Made by a program: the position numbers and the translations under genes
NCBI GenBank assembly: GCA_947387575.1
Contig: CANDOC010000005.1
Coordinates: 1 to 64,000 of the forward strand
Origin: Spongorhabdus nitratireducens
GTDB taxonomy: Bacteria > Pseudomonadota > Gammaproteobacteria > Pseudomonadales > Endozoicomonadaceae
Direction: 5' to 3'
DNA length: 64,000 nt
The notes under the pieces: model-generated
What the model was told of the DNA's origin: nothing
Database searches by the model: none
The model's input: only the letters and a program-made list of their open reading frames with translations
In this document: one piece after another, positions 34,013 through 42,699 of the stretch
Position numbering within the stretch: position 1 is the first letter of the stretch
How the letters are laid out: each line of letters opens with the position of its first letter

Positions 34013-35128
34013 TTATTTGATGAATTTAAGGAGTAGATTCTCATACTCAGAGAGAATTGAATCCCACTTAAATCGTGACCGAAATTGTTGAGCAGCATTT
34101 GATTTTTTTTCTTTCAGTAAAGTCTCATCATAATATTCTTTATCAAAGAACAAGGCTAAGGATTCTGTTGAATCAAAATACCAACCTGCATTACCAGCAA
34201 CCCACTGGTTGAACGGATTTTTGTGACCAATCACTGCACAGCCAGCACCAAGTGCTTCAACGAGCGAAGGGTTTGTTCCACCTACCTTATGACCATGTAT
34301 ATAAAAGCGGGAATAAAAGCGTAATGAGGCTATCTTCTTTGCATCATATATTGCACCAGGAAATATAACCTCGCTACTAGCAATATTTCTTACCTGGCGA
34401 TGATAATTATTATTTTCAAAATCGAATTTTCCAAGTACAACTAATTTTTGGTTACGTTTTTTTTGTGAAAAAGCGCTGACCACCTCAAAAATGGAGTTTT
34501 CTGGCTCTGGCCGTGCAATTAGTATTGAGTACTTATTGGCTTGTAAATCATATTCATCTAAAAGCATCTTTTGGGCATTAGTAACTTCGATAGCGCCATA
34601 AGGTATCATGGTAATTTTTTTGCTTCTTACTCGAGTAGTTAGATGGTCTTCTATTCGAGGGTGATCGGCAATGAGATGATTACCGAACCAGCAACCAAAT
34701 CTTTCATTTAACCAGAACCATACCTTTGCAATTTTACCCCATTTTTGTCGTTTCCACTCAATACCATCCATATTAATGATATTTGTTCGATTAAATACAC
34801 GGTGAATTAAGTTAAATAAAGCTGTGTTGTAACCTAAAGTTAAAATAAGACCTGGCTGCTTTAATGAGTGGATTATAGAAAGAAGATCAAAGATTATTGT
34901 CCCTATAGCGCCACTTAATTTTACAGGAACATGTATAAGCCGTATATTTTCCCAGCTTTTTTCATATATATTACCTGAACCATTTTCTTGACAGTAAACC
35001 GTTACTTGCCATCCTTTCTTAGTTAAATACTGACTTAAGTGCTCGGCAAAAGTTTCAAACCCACCATGTTCAGCAGGTAAGCCTCTAATGCCAAGGATAA
35101 TCAATTTGTTTTTTTTGATTTCCTTCAA
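34013..35128 (-). CDS. DUF1972-type glycosyltransferase (probable rhamnosyltransferase)
   Basis: 371 residues, GT-B fold. The N-terminus IILGIRGLPAEHGGFETFAEHLSQYL (split at about 10-35) is the DUF1972 signature found in family-4-like rhamnosyltransferases such as Cps2T. The donor-binding half has SILIARPEPENSIFEVVSAF and GHKVGGTNPSLVEALGAGCAVIG. Adjacent rfbBACD makes dTDP-L-rhamnose a likely donor. It is the only classical sugar transferase seen besides the initiating enzyme, which is few for a repeat-unit locus. Confidence 0.82.
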   Translation of the reverse strand: MKEIKKNKLIILGIRGLPAEHGGFETFAEHLSQYLTKKGWQVTVYCQENGSGNIYEKSWENIRLIHVPVKLSGAIGTIIFDLLSIIHSLKQPGLILTLGYNTALFNLIHRVFNRTNIINMDGIEWKRQKWGKIAKVWFWLNERFGCWFGNHLIADHPRIEDHLTTRVRSKKITMIPYGAIEVTNAQKMLLDEYDLQANKYSILIARPEPENSIFEVVSAFSQKKRNQKLVVLGKFDFENNNYHRQVRNIASSEVIFPGAIYDAKKIASLRFYSRFYIHGHKVGGTNPSLVEALGAGCAVIGHKNPFNQWVAGNAGWYFDSTESLALFFDKEYYDETLLKEKKSNAAQQFRSRFKWDSILSEYENLLLKFIK

Positions 35129-35129
35129 T

Positions 35130-36329
35130 CTAATTAATCCTTCTTGAGGTTGAGTTTATAATTGCTAATAATAGAGCAGGAAGATAAAACGAAGTTACAT
35201 TCAGCGTGTTTTCTGACATCATTGATATAGCCAAAATCGAAATCAATATCTTCGATGATGTGATGAAGTTTTTCCTACTTGAGGAAAATGTATGAATAAT
35301 ATAGAAAATTATCATTAACCATAGAATTAAACCGATTAATCCTATTTGCCCTATAATTGACCCTAGAAATGTGTCACTGATTTGCAATTTATTATATACA
35401 GAGAGGTCAGTGGAAAACATTTTCGTATAATTTCCAACACTACCGATTCCATAACCAAATAAGCTAATTGAAGTTATGGAATTAATAACTCCTTCAAAAT
35501 GTATGTATATACCATGTAAAAGGTTTTGAGGTATTAATGTTAATAGTAGAGGGGGAATAAAGTATAGTAAGCTTCGAAACGCAAAATTGATTCTATTTTC
35601 TAATAAAATTATACCTAGGAATAGCTGTAGCATTGCTCCTTTTGAAAAGCTGAGTATTAGTCCGAGTATAGAAATCAGTATGTAAAAATATTTTTCATTT
35701 CTAGAAGCTTCTGAGTCCTCTAAAGAATATGATAGTATCAATACACATGTTGCAAAGAAATGCCCAAGACTGATAGGGTCAATAAATGTTGATGACATCC
35801 TCTTGGCATAACCAATCATTGGCTCATAAAACATATATGAAAGCCCATTACTATCTACAGGGATACCTTTATTGTTAAAGAAATCTTTTAAGTTGACATA
35901 CTCCCAGATTGAAAATACTAACTCTATTATTCCAAATGAAAAAATAATTATGATTAAAGTTTTAATTTTTCTATAGGGGAAAGGCTCTGTTGCCTTAAGA
36001 GAAAAGAGTACAAATAAAATTAATATCGGTGAAAATATTTGCCTTATATTGTTGATTGGTGCTGAGTAGTTTTCATTTAAAATTAAATAGTTTAATATCA
36101 GAAAGTATAAAAACAAAAACAATAGAAAAAATGTTGTGATAAATTTTTTTGATATTGGCCAGCTTCTTATAAATAATAAGAATATAGCGTAAATAAATAG
36201 ATCTTTAATTCCATATGATATGAAAGCTGGGAAGCTGAGTTTGGTTAGAATGAGTGATGCTATAGAAAATATAACTCCCCATGTAAGAAGTAAATTTGTT
36301 ATAAAACATTTGTTACTCACTTTTATCAT
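35130..36329 (-). CDS. O-antigen/capsule polymerase (Wzy-like)
   Basis: 399 residues, about 11 predicted membrane helices with a larger loop near residues 150-185 (DSNGLSYMFYEPMIGYAKRMSSTFIDP region). Sequence is otherwise unconserved, as usual for Wzy, and very AT-rich. Assignment rests on topology and position between the Wzx-side genes and glycosyltransferase. It starts within the last codons of the glycerophosphotransferase gene (17-nt overlap). Confidence 0.7.
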   Translation of the reverse strand: MIKVSNKCFITNLLLTWGVIFSIASLILTKLSFPAFISYGIKDLFIYAIFLLFIRSWPISKKFITTFFLLFLFLYFLILNYLILNENYSAPINNIRQIFSPILILFVLFSLKATEPFPYRKIKTLIIIIFSFGIIELVFSIWEYVNLKDFFNNKGIPVDSNGLSYMFYEPMIGYAKRMSSTFIDPISLGHFFATCVLILSYSLEDSEASRNEKYFYILISILGLILSFSKGAMLQLFLGIILLENRINFAFRSLLYFIPPLLLTLIPQNLLHGIYIHFEGVINSITSISLFGYGIGSVGNYTKMFSTDLSVYNKLQISDTFLGSIIGQIGLIGLILWLMIIFYIIHTFSSSRKNFITSSKILISILAISMMSENTLNVTSFYLPALLLAIINSTSRRIN

Positions 36330-37464
36330 ACAAAATAACCATTAACTTCTTATATAGGAATTCTGAACACTTGTTGGTTTTGTTTTCATTGAATATAGAA
36401 TCATCGGTTTTTTCGAAGTTTGAACCTTCTTTTATTCTGAGCAATAGCTCACGAGTATTTGTTGTATAGTTTCCGCACAGATCTTTATAATCAAAATACA
36501 GATCTCTATTTTTAGAGATATAGGATGATAGATCTGGTGCATGAAAGATTGTCTCTTTTCCTGTTATATCAAAATCAAAGAATATGCTTGAATAGTCAGT
36601 GACCATTATGTCAGTAATAGATAAAAGCTCATATAAATCAAAATTGTCATTGGGCATTATTACTTTTAGATTTTCAGAGCTCTTAATGTTTGTGAAAAAA
36701 TGGGAGTCATAAAAATGAGGTTTAAATATAAATGTAATCTTGTTTTCTTTTAAAAAGGCATCGTTTTTTAATATTTCTTTAATTACTATTTTAATAGTGT
36801 CAGCTGATTTTCCCTCATCTCTATGAGTTGGAATGTAAGAGATTATTTTATTATGCTGAGATAGTGCTAATTTTTTAATGATCTTTTTCTTGTGATTTTC
36901 ATTTAAAAAAAGGCCATCACACCTTGGATATGGAGATCTAATAATGTTTTTGCTTTCAAGATTGAATGCACTTTTAAAAATTGCATCAAAAGTTCTAGAG
37001 GGTGAAACTATGTATCTATATTTGTCAATGGTTTTTGTTCTTAAATTAGATATATAGTACTTTACACTTCTAGGCTTTATAGTATCAAAGCCAATTTTTT
37101 TTATTGGAGATCCGTGCCATAGCTGTATATAAATTGATCTTGGAGTTATACAAGGATAAAAGAAATCTTTTGAATTTACATTTGAAAAAAAAACTTTTGC
37201 TGTTAATTGATGCCAGATGCCTTTTATAGATGTGGATAGATATACTTCGTAGCCATTTTTTTTTAGTTCTAGTCTTATGTCTTTGTTTTTGGTTATCCAA
37301 ATTGGTCGTATTATATTAGTATTGTTTTTAGTGTACTCGAATAAATATTTTGAGTTGTCGCAAAACTTTTCTCCAAACCATTCACCGAAACACCATTTGT
37401 ATTTTTGTTTTGGGATAAACAAGCTAGAAATAAATATAAGTGGGTAAAAAAACAACTGTAACAT
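36313..37464 (-). CDS. CDP-glycerol glycerophosphotransferase family protein (TagB/TagF-like)
   Basis: 383 residues. A hydrophobic N-terminus is followed by the GT-B-type glycerophosphotransferase domain: QLWHGSPIKKIGFD (about 113-126), SYIPTHRDEG, FKPHF and VTDYSSIFFDFDITGKE (about 285-301). Family members move glycerol-3-phosphate from CDP-glycerol to an acceptor sugar or chain. A glycerol-3-phosphate cytidylyltransferase gene lies three genes away, so substrate supply is encoded locally. It lacks an extra GT-A domain. Expected effect: glycerol phosphate in or on the polysaccharide. Confidence 0.85.
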   Translation of the reverse strand: MLQLFFYPLIFISSLFIPKQKYKWCFGEWFGEKFCDNSKYLFEYTKNNTNIIRPIWITKNKDIRLELKKNGYEVYLSTSIKGIWHQLTAKVFFSNVNSKDFFYPCITPRSIYIQLWHGSPIKKIGFDTIKPRSVKYYISNLRTKTIDKYRYIVSPSRTFDAIFKSAFNLESKNIIRSPYPRCDGLFLNENHKKKIIKKLALSQHNKIISYIPTHRDEGKSADTIKIVIKEILKNDAFLKENKITFIFKPHFYDSHFFTNIKSSENLKVIMPNDNFDLYELLSITDIMVTDYSSIFFDFDITGKETIFHAPDLSSYISKNRDLYFDYKDLCGNYTTNTRELLLRIKEGSNFEKTDDSIFNENKTNKCSEFLYKKLMVILYDKSE

Positions 37465-37498
37465 ATATTTTTGTATGCTGTATGATTTGATAAAAGAT

Positions 37499-38758
37499 CT
37501 ATGATAGAGAATTGCTTATTTTGTAATGATAGCGAATAAGAAAAATTCTGATCATCATTACAAATAGCTCAGCAGTCAATAAGCTAAAAGCTAGAGTATA
37601 CGGTGTGATTCTGTCTAATGCGTAGAGAAGAGCAACAACGGATAGGTGAATAAGTGAGCCTATTATTACCGAGTGGTTTGCTATGTTTATTTTGCCTATT
37701 GCGGATGCTGCCGAATAACCAAAAGCGGATCCAAAGAAATTAATTATTGTTATTATTAAAAATATATCAAATAAGCTTCCCGCATTTTTCAGGCTGTCTC
37801 CGTAAAGTAAAACTAAGAATTCTTCTGAGAATAAAGAAAATAATAAACAAATTACTGCTAGAGATATACCTGTAAACGTTATAGCATAATAAAAAAAATT
37901 CCAATCTTTTGTTCTTGCCATATATGGATACATTGCCTGGCTTAATGGCGATGTGATTGCTTGCCCACCTTTATACAGCTGATCACAAATTGAGTAATGC
38001 GCTATATAAGTACTTGAACCAGTTAGTCCTAAAATAACTATATTCGCAGTTGTGTAGAGTGAGACCGAAACTCTAGAGAAGAAAAAATGCCAGCCCTTTG
38101 TGAAGCATCCAATTATATTTTCCTTTGTAGGTGAGGAAAAATAAAAGCCCTTAGTATAAATCATATAAAAGGATAGAATGGCACCAAATACCTGAGCAAA
38201 GCCCCAAGCGTAAATTGCTAAAAAACCATCTCCTTTTTCATCAACTAAGTAAAATACTAAGAGAACAAACAGTAGTCTCACAAAAAAATGATAAATAGTC
38301 ACGTTTTTCATTTTTTCTATTCCTTGAAAAAACCATGTCCATTGATATGCCTGGCCTACGATGGCGAGTGTTCCGCCCAAGAATAGGGGCATGGTATTTT
38401 CAATATTTGAGTAGTATTTTAGATATAAACCAAATAGCATTAATGACACAAAAGTCATTAATGATTTTACAATAAAAACAGAGGCTAAATAATGACTAAT
38501 ATGACTTTTGTTATTTTGATTTGTAGCAATCTCATAAGCACCAGATAATGAAAAGCCATAATCAGTAATGACAAAAGAAAGTTGAATTAAGGCCATTACC
38601 AAAGCAAAATTACTAAACTCATCTATTCCAAGATGTCTTGTTAGATATGGATAGACGATAAAAGGAATTATTGTATTAGAGATTTGCATAAATAAGAGTG
38701 CTACGGCGTTTTTTGTAACACTGTGAGTTTTAAGTTTTTTAATGCTAGTGCTTAACAC
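37499..38758 (-). CDS. oligosaccharide flippase (Wzx-like, MATE/PST superfamily)
   Basis: 419 residues, about 12 membrane helices. The N-terminal block NAVALLFMQISNTIIPFIVYPYLTRHLGIDEF (split at about 17-48) and ATNQNNKSHIS are typical of polysaccharide-transport family flippases. It is expected to flip undecaprenyl-linked repeat units to the periplasm. Very AT-rich. A 666-nt gap precedes its start. Confidence 0.85.
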   Translation of the reverse strand: MLSTSIKKLKTHSVTKNAVALLFMQISNTIIPFIVYPYLTRHLGIDEFSNFALVMALIQLSFVITDYGFSLSGAYEIATNQNNKSHISHYLASVFIVKSLMTFVSLMLFGLYLKYYSNIENTMPLFLGGTLAIVGQAYQWTWFFQGIEKMKNVTIYHFFVRLLFVLLVFYLVDEKGDGFLAIYAWGFAQVFGAILSFYMIYTKGFYFSSPTKENIIGCFTKGWHFFFSRVSVSLYTTANIVILGLTGSSTYIAHYSICDQLYKGGQAITSPLSQAMYPYMARTKDWNFFYYAITFTGISLAVICLLFSLFSEEFLVLLYGDSLKNAGSLFDIFLIITIINFFGSAFGYSAASAIGKINIANHSVIIGSLIHLSVVALLYALDRITPYTLAFSLLTAELFVMMIRIFLIRYHYKISNSLS

Positions 38759-39424
38759 TTGATTTGCCTTGTTTCCATTTTGGTTTTGCTAGTCATGATT
38801 AAATTGATAGCTTTGTTCAGCTTTCCCCTCTAATGTGATACTTTATAACCTAATTTAAAATTTTATCTTGTATGTTTAGTGTTCTAAAAGTTGAAGATTA
38901 TAGAATGGTTTTTAAAATTGATGTTACTTCGTGATTGCATAGGCTTTATTTATTACAGATTTTCACCCTTAGATAAAAAATCAATGTAAAATTGACACTC
39001 AAATTTTACATGACATACATGATTTAAATAACCTACCTACCCTTGATGCACTGATGTTGTACTACTAATTTGATATCAAATAGAGCAAAATAGTCATCAA
39101 ATATTTCGGAATAGCAGGAGTAGATCGTTGAAAATAATGGCTTGTTTCAACGTATCTATTTTTGCCCTTGTATCAGTTCTGGATAACTACAGTTTTTCAG
39201 TTAGCCTCTGTTCTTTGTACCTGGGAGAATGATGTCGTTGAGTACATCTATGAAATCTAACTGTAGTCGTGAATGTGGATAGAGCGGTAATTAGAAGCTT
39301 AATATGAATCCATTGGTGATTCATATTTGTTTAAAATTAGCAGTTAATCGGCTTTTCTCATTGAGGATTAATTTTCCTTGAGCATGAAAAGCCAATTAAC
39401 AGTTTGTAATATATTGTTCGATAA
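38759..39424. other. 666-bp AT-rich gap without recognisable gene
   Basis: No reading frame with gene-like features was found on either strand. The notable contents are two hairpins at 39301-39400, described separately. The region separates the AsnB-like/cytidylyltransferase pair from wzx and may be the remains of a lost gene or an insertion junction. Confidence 0.6.
39301..39400. repeat. two long inverted repeats downstream of the cytidylyltransferase
   Basis: AATATGAATC (39301-39310) pairs perfectly with 39318-39327 around a 7-nt loop. A second, larger repeat pairs 39343-39361 (GTTAATCGGCTTTTCTCAT) with 39384-39400 (ATGAAAAGCCAATTAAC), with one mismatch and a 2-nt bulge. Read on the minus strand the larger one follows the cytidylyltransferase stop by 25 nt and could act as a terminator, though its tail is not a clean T-run. 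Confidence 0.5.
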
Positions 39425-39838
39425 TTACTTTCTTAGTGATACTAAGGTTTTGTTAATTAATGTGCTTGATACACCTTTAGTATAAGGGAAATAAATTACT
39501 TTGCATGAGACCTCAGATAGATCTTTTTCGTGATCTTGCCATTTTGGTGTTTCATACCAGTCGTCTCCAACAAATAAATAGCTAGCATGATTTTTTTTTG
39601 CAGCGGCAGCTTTGTCCATATTATTTTGTGGAATAGCAACATCAACATATCGACATGCCCTAACTACTTCTATTCTCTCATGGTAAGGAATTACTGGACT
39701 TTTTCCTTTGTATGCTACAAGCTCATCTATGGTAACCCCAACTACAAGTTTGTCGCACATGGCTTTTGCATTACGTAATAAATTAACATGGCCAACATGA
39801 AATAAATCATAAACGCCGCTAGTGTATCCAATAATCAT
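39425..39838 (-). CDS. glycerol-3-phosphate cytidylyltransferase-like (TagD family)
   Basis: 137 residues, close to TagD (about 130). Cytidylyltransferase motifs: GVYDLFHVGHVNLL with HVGH at 14-17, RYVDVAIPQ, FVGDDWYE and the C-terminal TKGVSSTLI (equivalent to the RTxGISTT motif). It should make CDP-glycerol from CTP and glycerol-3-phosphate, the donor for the glycerophosphotransferase at 36313. Other nucleotidyl acceptors cannot be excluded. Its start overlaps the AsnB-like stop by 4 nt. Confidence 0.85.
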   Translation of the reverse strand: MIIGYTSGVYDLFHVGHVNLLRNAKAMCDKLVVGVTIDELVAYKGKSPVIPYHERIEVVRACRYVDVAIPQNNMDKAAAAKKNHASYLFVGDDWYETPKWQDHEKDLSEVSCKVIYFPYTKGVSSTLINKTLVSLRK

Positions 39839-41352
39839 TTATATAGTACCTTTATATTTTCTTCGAACCAGATTTCGTATGAGCTAAGATGGCTTTTGTC
39901 TTTGAAAACTTTTTTAAGGTTTACAGGGAATCCAACTTTCTTTTCATACGCAAAATCATTTCCTTTGTATTTTGAAATTATATTTCTTAGAGGTATCTTT
40001 CCCAAAACATCACCCATTAAGCTCTTGGGTGATATTTTTGTCGCGATTTCAAAAGTATGTTTATTAGCAAGTGGTTCTCTTCCTTCAATTCCTGCTGCCA
40101 TTAAAGCAAAATCTAATCTTCTAAATAGTACAGGCATGTGATATTTGATGAAAAACCATCTGACCATTTCAAATGAAGAGTTAACTTTTAATTCAAGGAA
40201 TAGATTTTTAAACCTTTGATATAGTTTGGACCCTTTTTTGGGCGGTTCATAGCAATACATTTCTATGAATTTATCAATACAAAAATCTTCTTTTAATGCC
40301 CATTGAAATATCCTGTCATAGCCGCCAAAAAATTCATCAGCACCCTCGCCAGAAAGTAATACTTTAATTCCGTCTTTCGCGGCTTCTCTAGAGATACGGT
40401 ATAATAGAACCTCGTTTGGTACTGACATCGGCTCACCTCGGAGTTCTATCAGATGTTTAAAATCATTTAAGTAACCTTCAGCCGTTTGTTCTATGATTTT
40501 TAAATTTTTTGTTTCTTCTTTTTTCAGATACTCTATATCTTCATCACCTTCGAATCCTATGGAGTAACACCTTTTTATATTTCCAAACTCTTTTAATAAA
40601 TTGCTGTCTATTCCTCTGCTGAGTAATAGGCCTACAGGAGCATCCGATATTTGTCTAGTCCTGATGCCTTCTCTTATTGCAAGCTCTACATCGTTTTCCG
40701 TATTTTCAATATATTCTTTTTCTAAAAAATCACAGCAATTAAAATATTCTCCGTCAATAAAACAATTTCCTGGTTGTATTGTATTTATGCCATCAAAATA
40801 TGATCCTGAAAAAATAGGAGCTCTTGTGGCTCTATATTCGTCTATTGTGTTGTGATTTACTGATAGTTTAAATATTTTTTTAAGTGTAATGGGTTCAGAA
40901 CAAAAACTTAAGTACTTACCATCTCTATGGTAAAAAATAGGTTTAACTCCGAATTTATCCCTGGCAGCTTTTTGAACTTTTCCGTCTTTATTTATGTAAA
41001 CAAATGCAAAAAAACCATCAATTTCATTTAGATTTATTTTATTGCTTGCTAATAAATCGCTAAGTAATTTAGTATCACTTGTATAGTTCCTGTTGAAATA
41101 TTTTTTTCCTAGTTCCTTATAATTGAGTACTTCACCATTAAAAACTAGCATTCCCCCTTCAGAATCAATGATAGGCTGGTTTACACCACTGTAAACGTCT
41201 ATTATTGCCAGTCTTGAATGATATGCTTTCCAGCTATTATGTTCTAATAAACCAGATGAGCAATCAGGCCCTCTGAACCTTAAGGTACTTTCAATTATGC
41301 TTAAGTGAGAGTGATCAACATTAGGGTTGTTTGTTATAAAGAATCCACACAT
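39835..41352 (-). CDS. AsnB-like glutamine-dependent amidotransferase with altered PP-loop
   Basis: 505 residues. The N-terminal cysteine nucleophile (MCGFFITNN) and glutaminase motifs FRGPD, HSRLAIID and MLVFNGEVLNYKEL are present. The synthetase half has the pyrophosphate loop as LLLSRGIDSN (about 241-250) where asparagine synthetases have SGGxDS, and a normal SGEGADEFFGGY. Such proteins in polysaccharide loci can amidate sugar carboxylates. Whether the Gly-to-Arg change weakens ATP chemistry is unknown. It is the first gene after the long leader and overlaps the cytidylyltransferase by 4 nt. Confidence 0.82.
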   Translation of the reverse strand: MCGFFITNNPNVDHSHLSIIESTLRFRGPDCSSGLLEHNSWKAYHSRLAIIDVYSGVNQPIIDSEGGMLVFNGEVLNYKELGKKYFNRNYTSDTKLLSDLLASNKINLNEIDGFFAFVYINKDGKVQKAARDKFGVKPIFYHRDGKYLSFCSEPITLKKIFKLSVNHNTIDEYRATRAPIFSGSYFDGINTIQPGNCFIDGEYFNCCDFLEKEYIENTENDVELAIREGIRTRQISDAPVGLLLSRGIDSNLLKEFGNIKRCYSIGFEGDEDIEYLKKEETKNLKIIEQTAEGYLNDFKHLIELRGEPMSVPNEVLLYRISREAAKDGIKVLLSGEGADEFFGGYDRIFQWALKEDFCIDKFIEMYCYEPPKKGSKLYQRFKNLFLELKVNSSFEMVRWFFIKYHMPVLFRRLDFALMAAGIEGREPLANKHTFEIATKISPKSLMGDVLGKIPLRNIISKYKGNDFAYEKKVGFPVNLKKVFKDKSHLSSYEIWFEENIKVLYK

Positions 41353-42320
41353 TTTTTTTCCTGTCTGTTTTTCATTAATAGTTTAAGTTTTATGGGAGAG
41401 TATTTTGACGCTATAAAATTAATGAGATTGTTATTTTGGGTCTGTTTCGGGAGTAAGAACTCAAGTATTTTAGTTGGATTCTATATTTCATCAAAAAATC
41501 TGATTCATCGAGAAAATAATATTGGAGAAATTTTGTAGAGAAATTGATGTCTCATTAGAATGGGTTAATGATGAATGCTGTCCCTTATTTGTAACCTGAT
41601 CCGTTTTTATAACTATATATTTAACATCTATATTGATAAAAGTGATAGGTAGGATTTAGTAAATTATTTTGTTGGAGTTTCTTTTATGTGTCCTAGTATT
41701 TATACTTGCTAAATGTTTCTTTATATTTGTATTTGTCAGTGATGATGATTTTTCTATTTTGGGTTTAAATACTTCTTGTCACAAAAAGTAGGTCTAATTC
41801 CTTGAGTATATATATTGTTTAATTAAATATCAGGGAAGTAGGTATCTGTTATTTTTCAGCTTGTATGTTTTAATCAGATGTTACTATTAGTTTAAGATGA
41901 TAGTGTATCAAGGTGGTGCTATTTTTGGTTTTGATGGGTTTTTAATTTGAGCTTTCTCCATAAGTAAACCAAAACCAGTAGCATTGATACTCAAGGTTAA
42001 GGATTCAATACAACGATTGTTTGTGGCGACGATGAAAGCAAAAATCGAATATTTCAGAAGATAAATATGGTTACTTACCTAAATAGATTTCAGATAAACT
42101 CACTGTTCAGAATCATTATTGGGTAGTAGAGCAGACTTTCATTGCCTGAAGGATGTTGACGTTTTCGAAGAGCTACCAAAATACTCTAGCCCGTCCACGT
42201 AAAATGCATTAATGGCATAATGTTCAGACGGCTTGTGTGCTTTTATAGCTTTTGTTTAGCTACTCTATATTTCACTAAGCTATCTAGCTTAGCGTTTACA
42301 GTTTTACATGCCTTTTTAGA

Positions 42321-42332
42321 CACGCTACCGCC
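42321..42332 (-). promoter_or_regulatory. ops element (RfaH recruitment site)
   Basis: The minus strand reads GGCGGTAGCGTG, an exact match to the operon polarity suppressor element. It lies upstream of, and in the orientation of, the long polysaccharide operon. RfaH binds ops in the exposed non-template strand of paused RNA polymerase and lets it read through long, poorly translated operons. The full JUMPstart flank is not conserved. Confidence 0.75.
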
Positions 42333-42550
42333 CGCCGACTCATAGACGCAAATGCCGGAACTGCGATGGAGCTTATAGTTATGAATCGTATGCTTTTGAG
42401 GACGATAAAAAATGGCATCATGATGGCTCAAAATGACATCTAATTTATAGTCCGCGATAGGCTGTAATTTTCTCCGAAATCATAAAAATATAGAGGTAGG
42501 TTGTTCCGCATTTCATGATTAAAAATATGCGGTATTTTTTGAGCGGACGT

Positions 42551-42579
42551 ATTATGACGTATACATTATCGTATGTACA
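42551..42579 (-). promoter_or_regulatory. candidate promoter of the capsule cassette
   Basis: On the minus strand TGTACA and CATAAT are spaced by 17 nt, about 215 nt before the ops site. The spacer holds an imperfect palindrome (GTATAC...GTATGTAC on the plus strand, 42559-42578) that might bind a regulator. The -35 box is only a 4/6 match. Confidence 0.3.
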
Positions 42580-42650
42580 TCATCTTTAGCAGGCTAAAAA
42601 TTATAGATCGCTTTTAGAAATTAGGAAGTGTGGATTGTACTGTTTTGGCT

Positions 42651-42684
42651 GGTGAATGGTCTCAATTTTATTAGACCATTCACC
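42651..42684. terminator. 12-bp perfect inverted repeat after the Wzc-like gene
   Basis: GGTGAATGGTCT (42651-42662) and AGACCATTCACC (42673-42684) are exact inverted copies with a 10-nt loop. It sits 16 nt beyond the wzc-like stop. The T-run (TTTTTT) lies on the plus-strand exit side, so termination of the minus-strand gene may be partial. Confidence 0.6.
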
Positions 42685-42699
42685 TTCAGTTTTTTCTGT

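Larger units (their letters stand above)
41353..42699 (-). promoter_or_regulatory. 1.3-kb gene-free leader of the capsule cassette
   Basis: No convincing gene on either strand. Short frames here, such as the one at 42243-42431, overlap the ops element and have no ribosome-binding site. A possible promoter lies at 42551-42579, the ops site at 42321-42332, and an inverted repeat at 42651-42684. About 970 nt of untranslated leader separate ops from the AsnB-like start; this AT-rich stretch shows no other recognised structure. Confidence 0.6.

Noticed and set aside
42243-42431. 62-codon minus-strand frame in the capsule leader
   Set aside because: It starts at TTG without a ribosome-binding site and contains the ops element, so it is better explained as untranslated leader.
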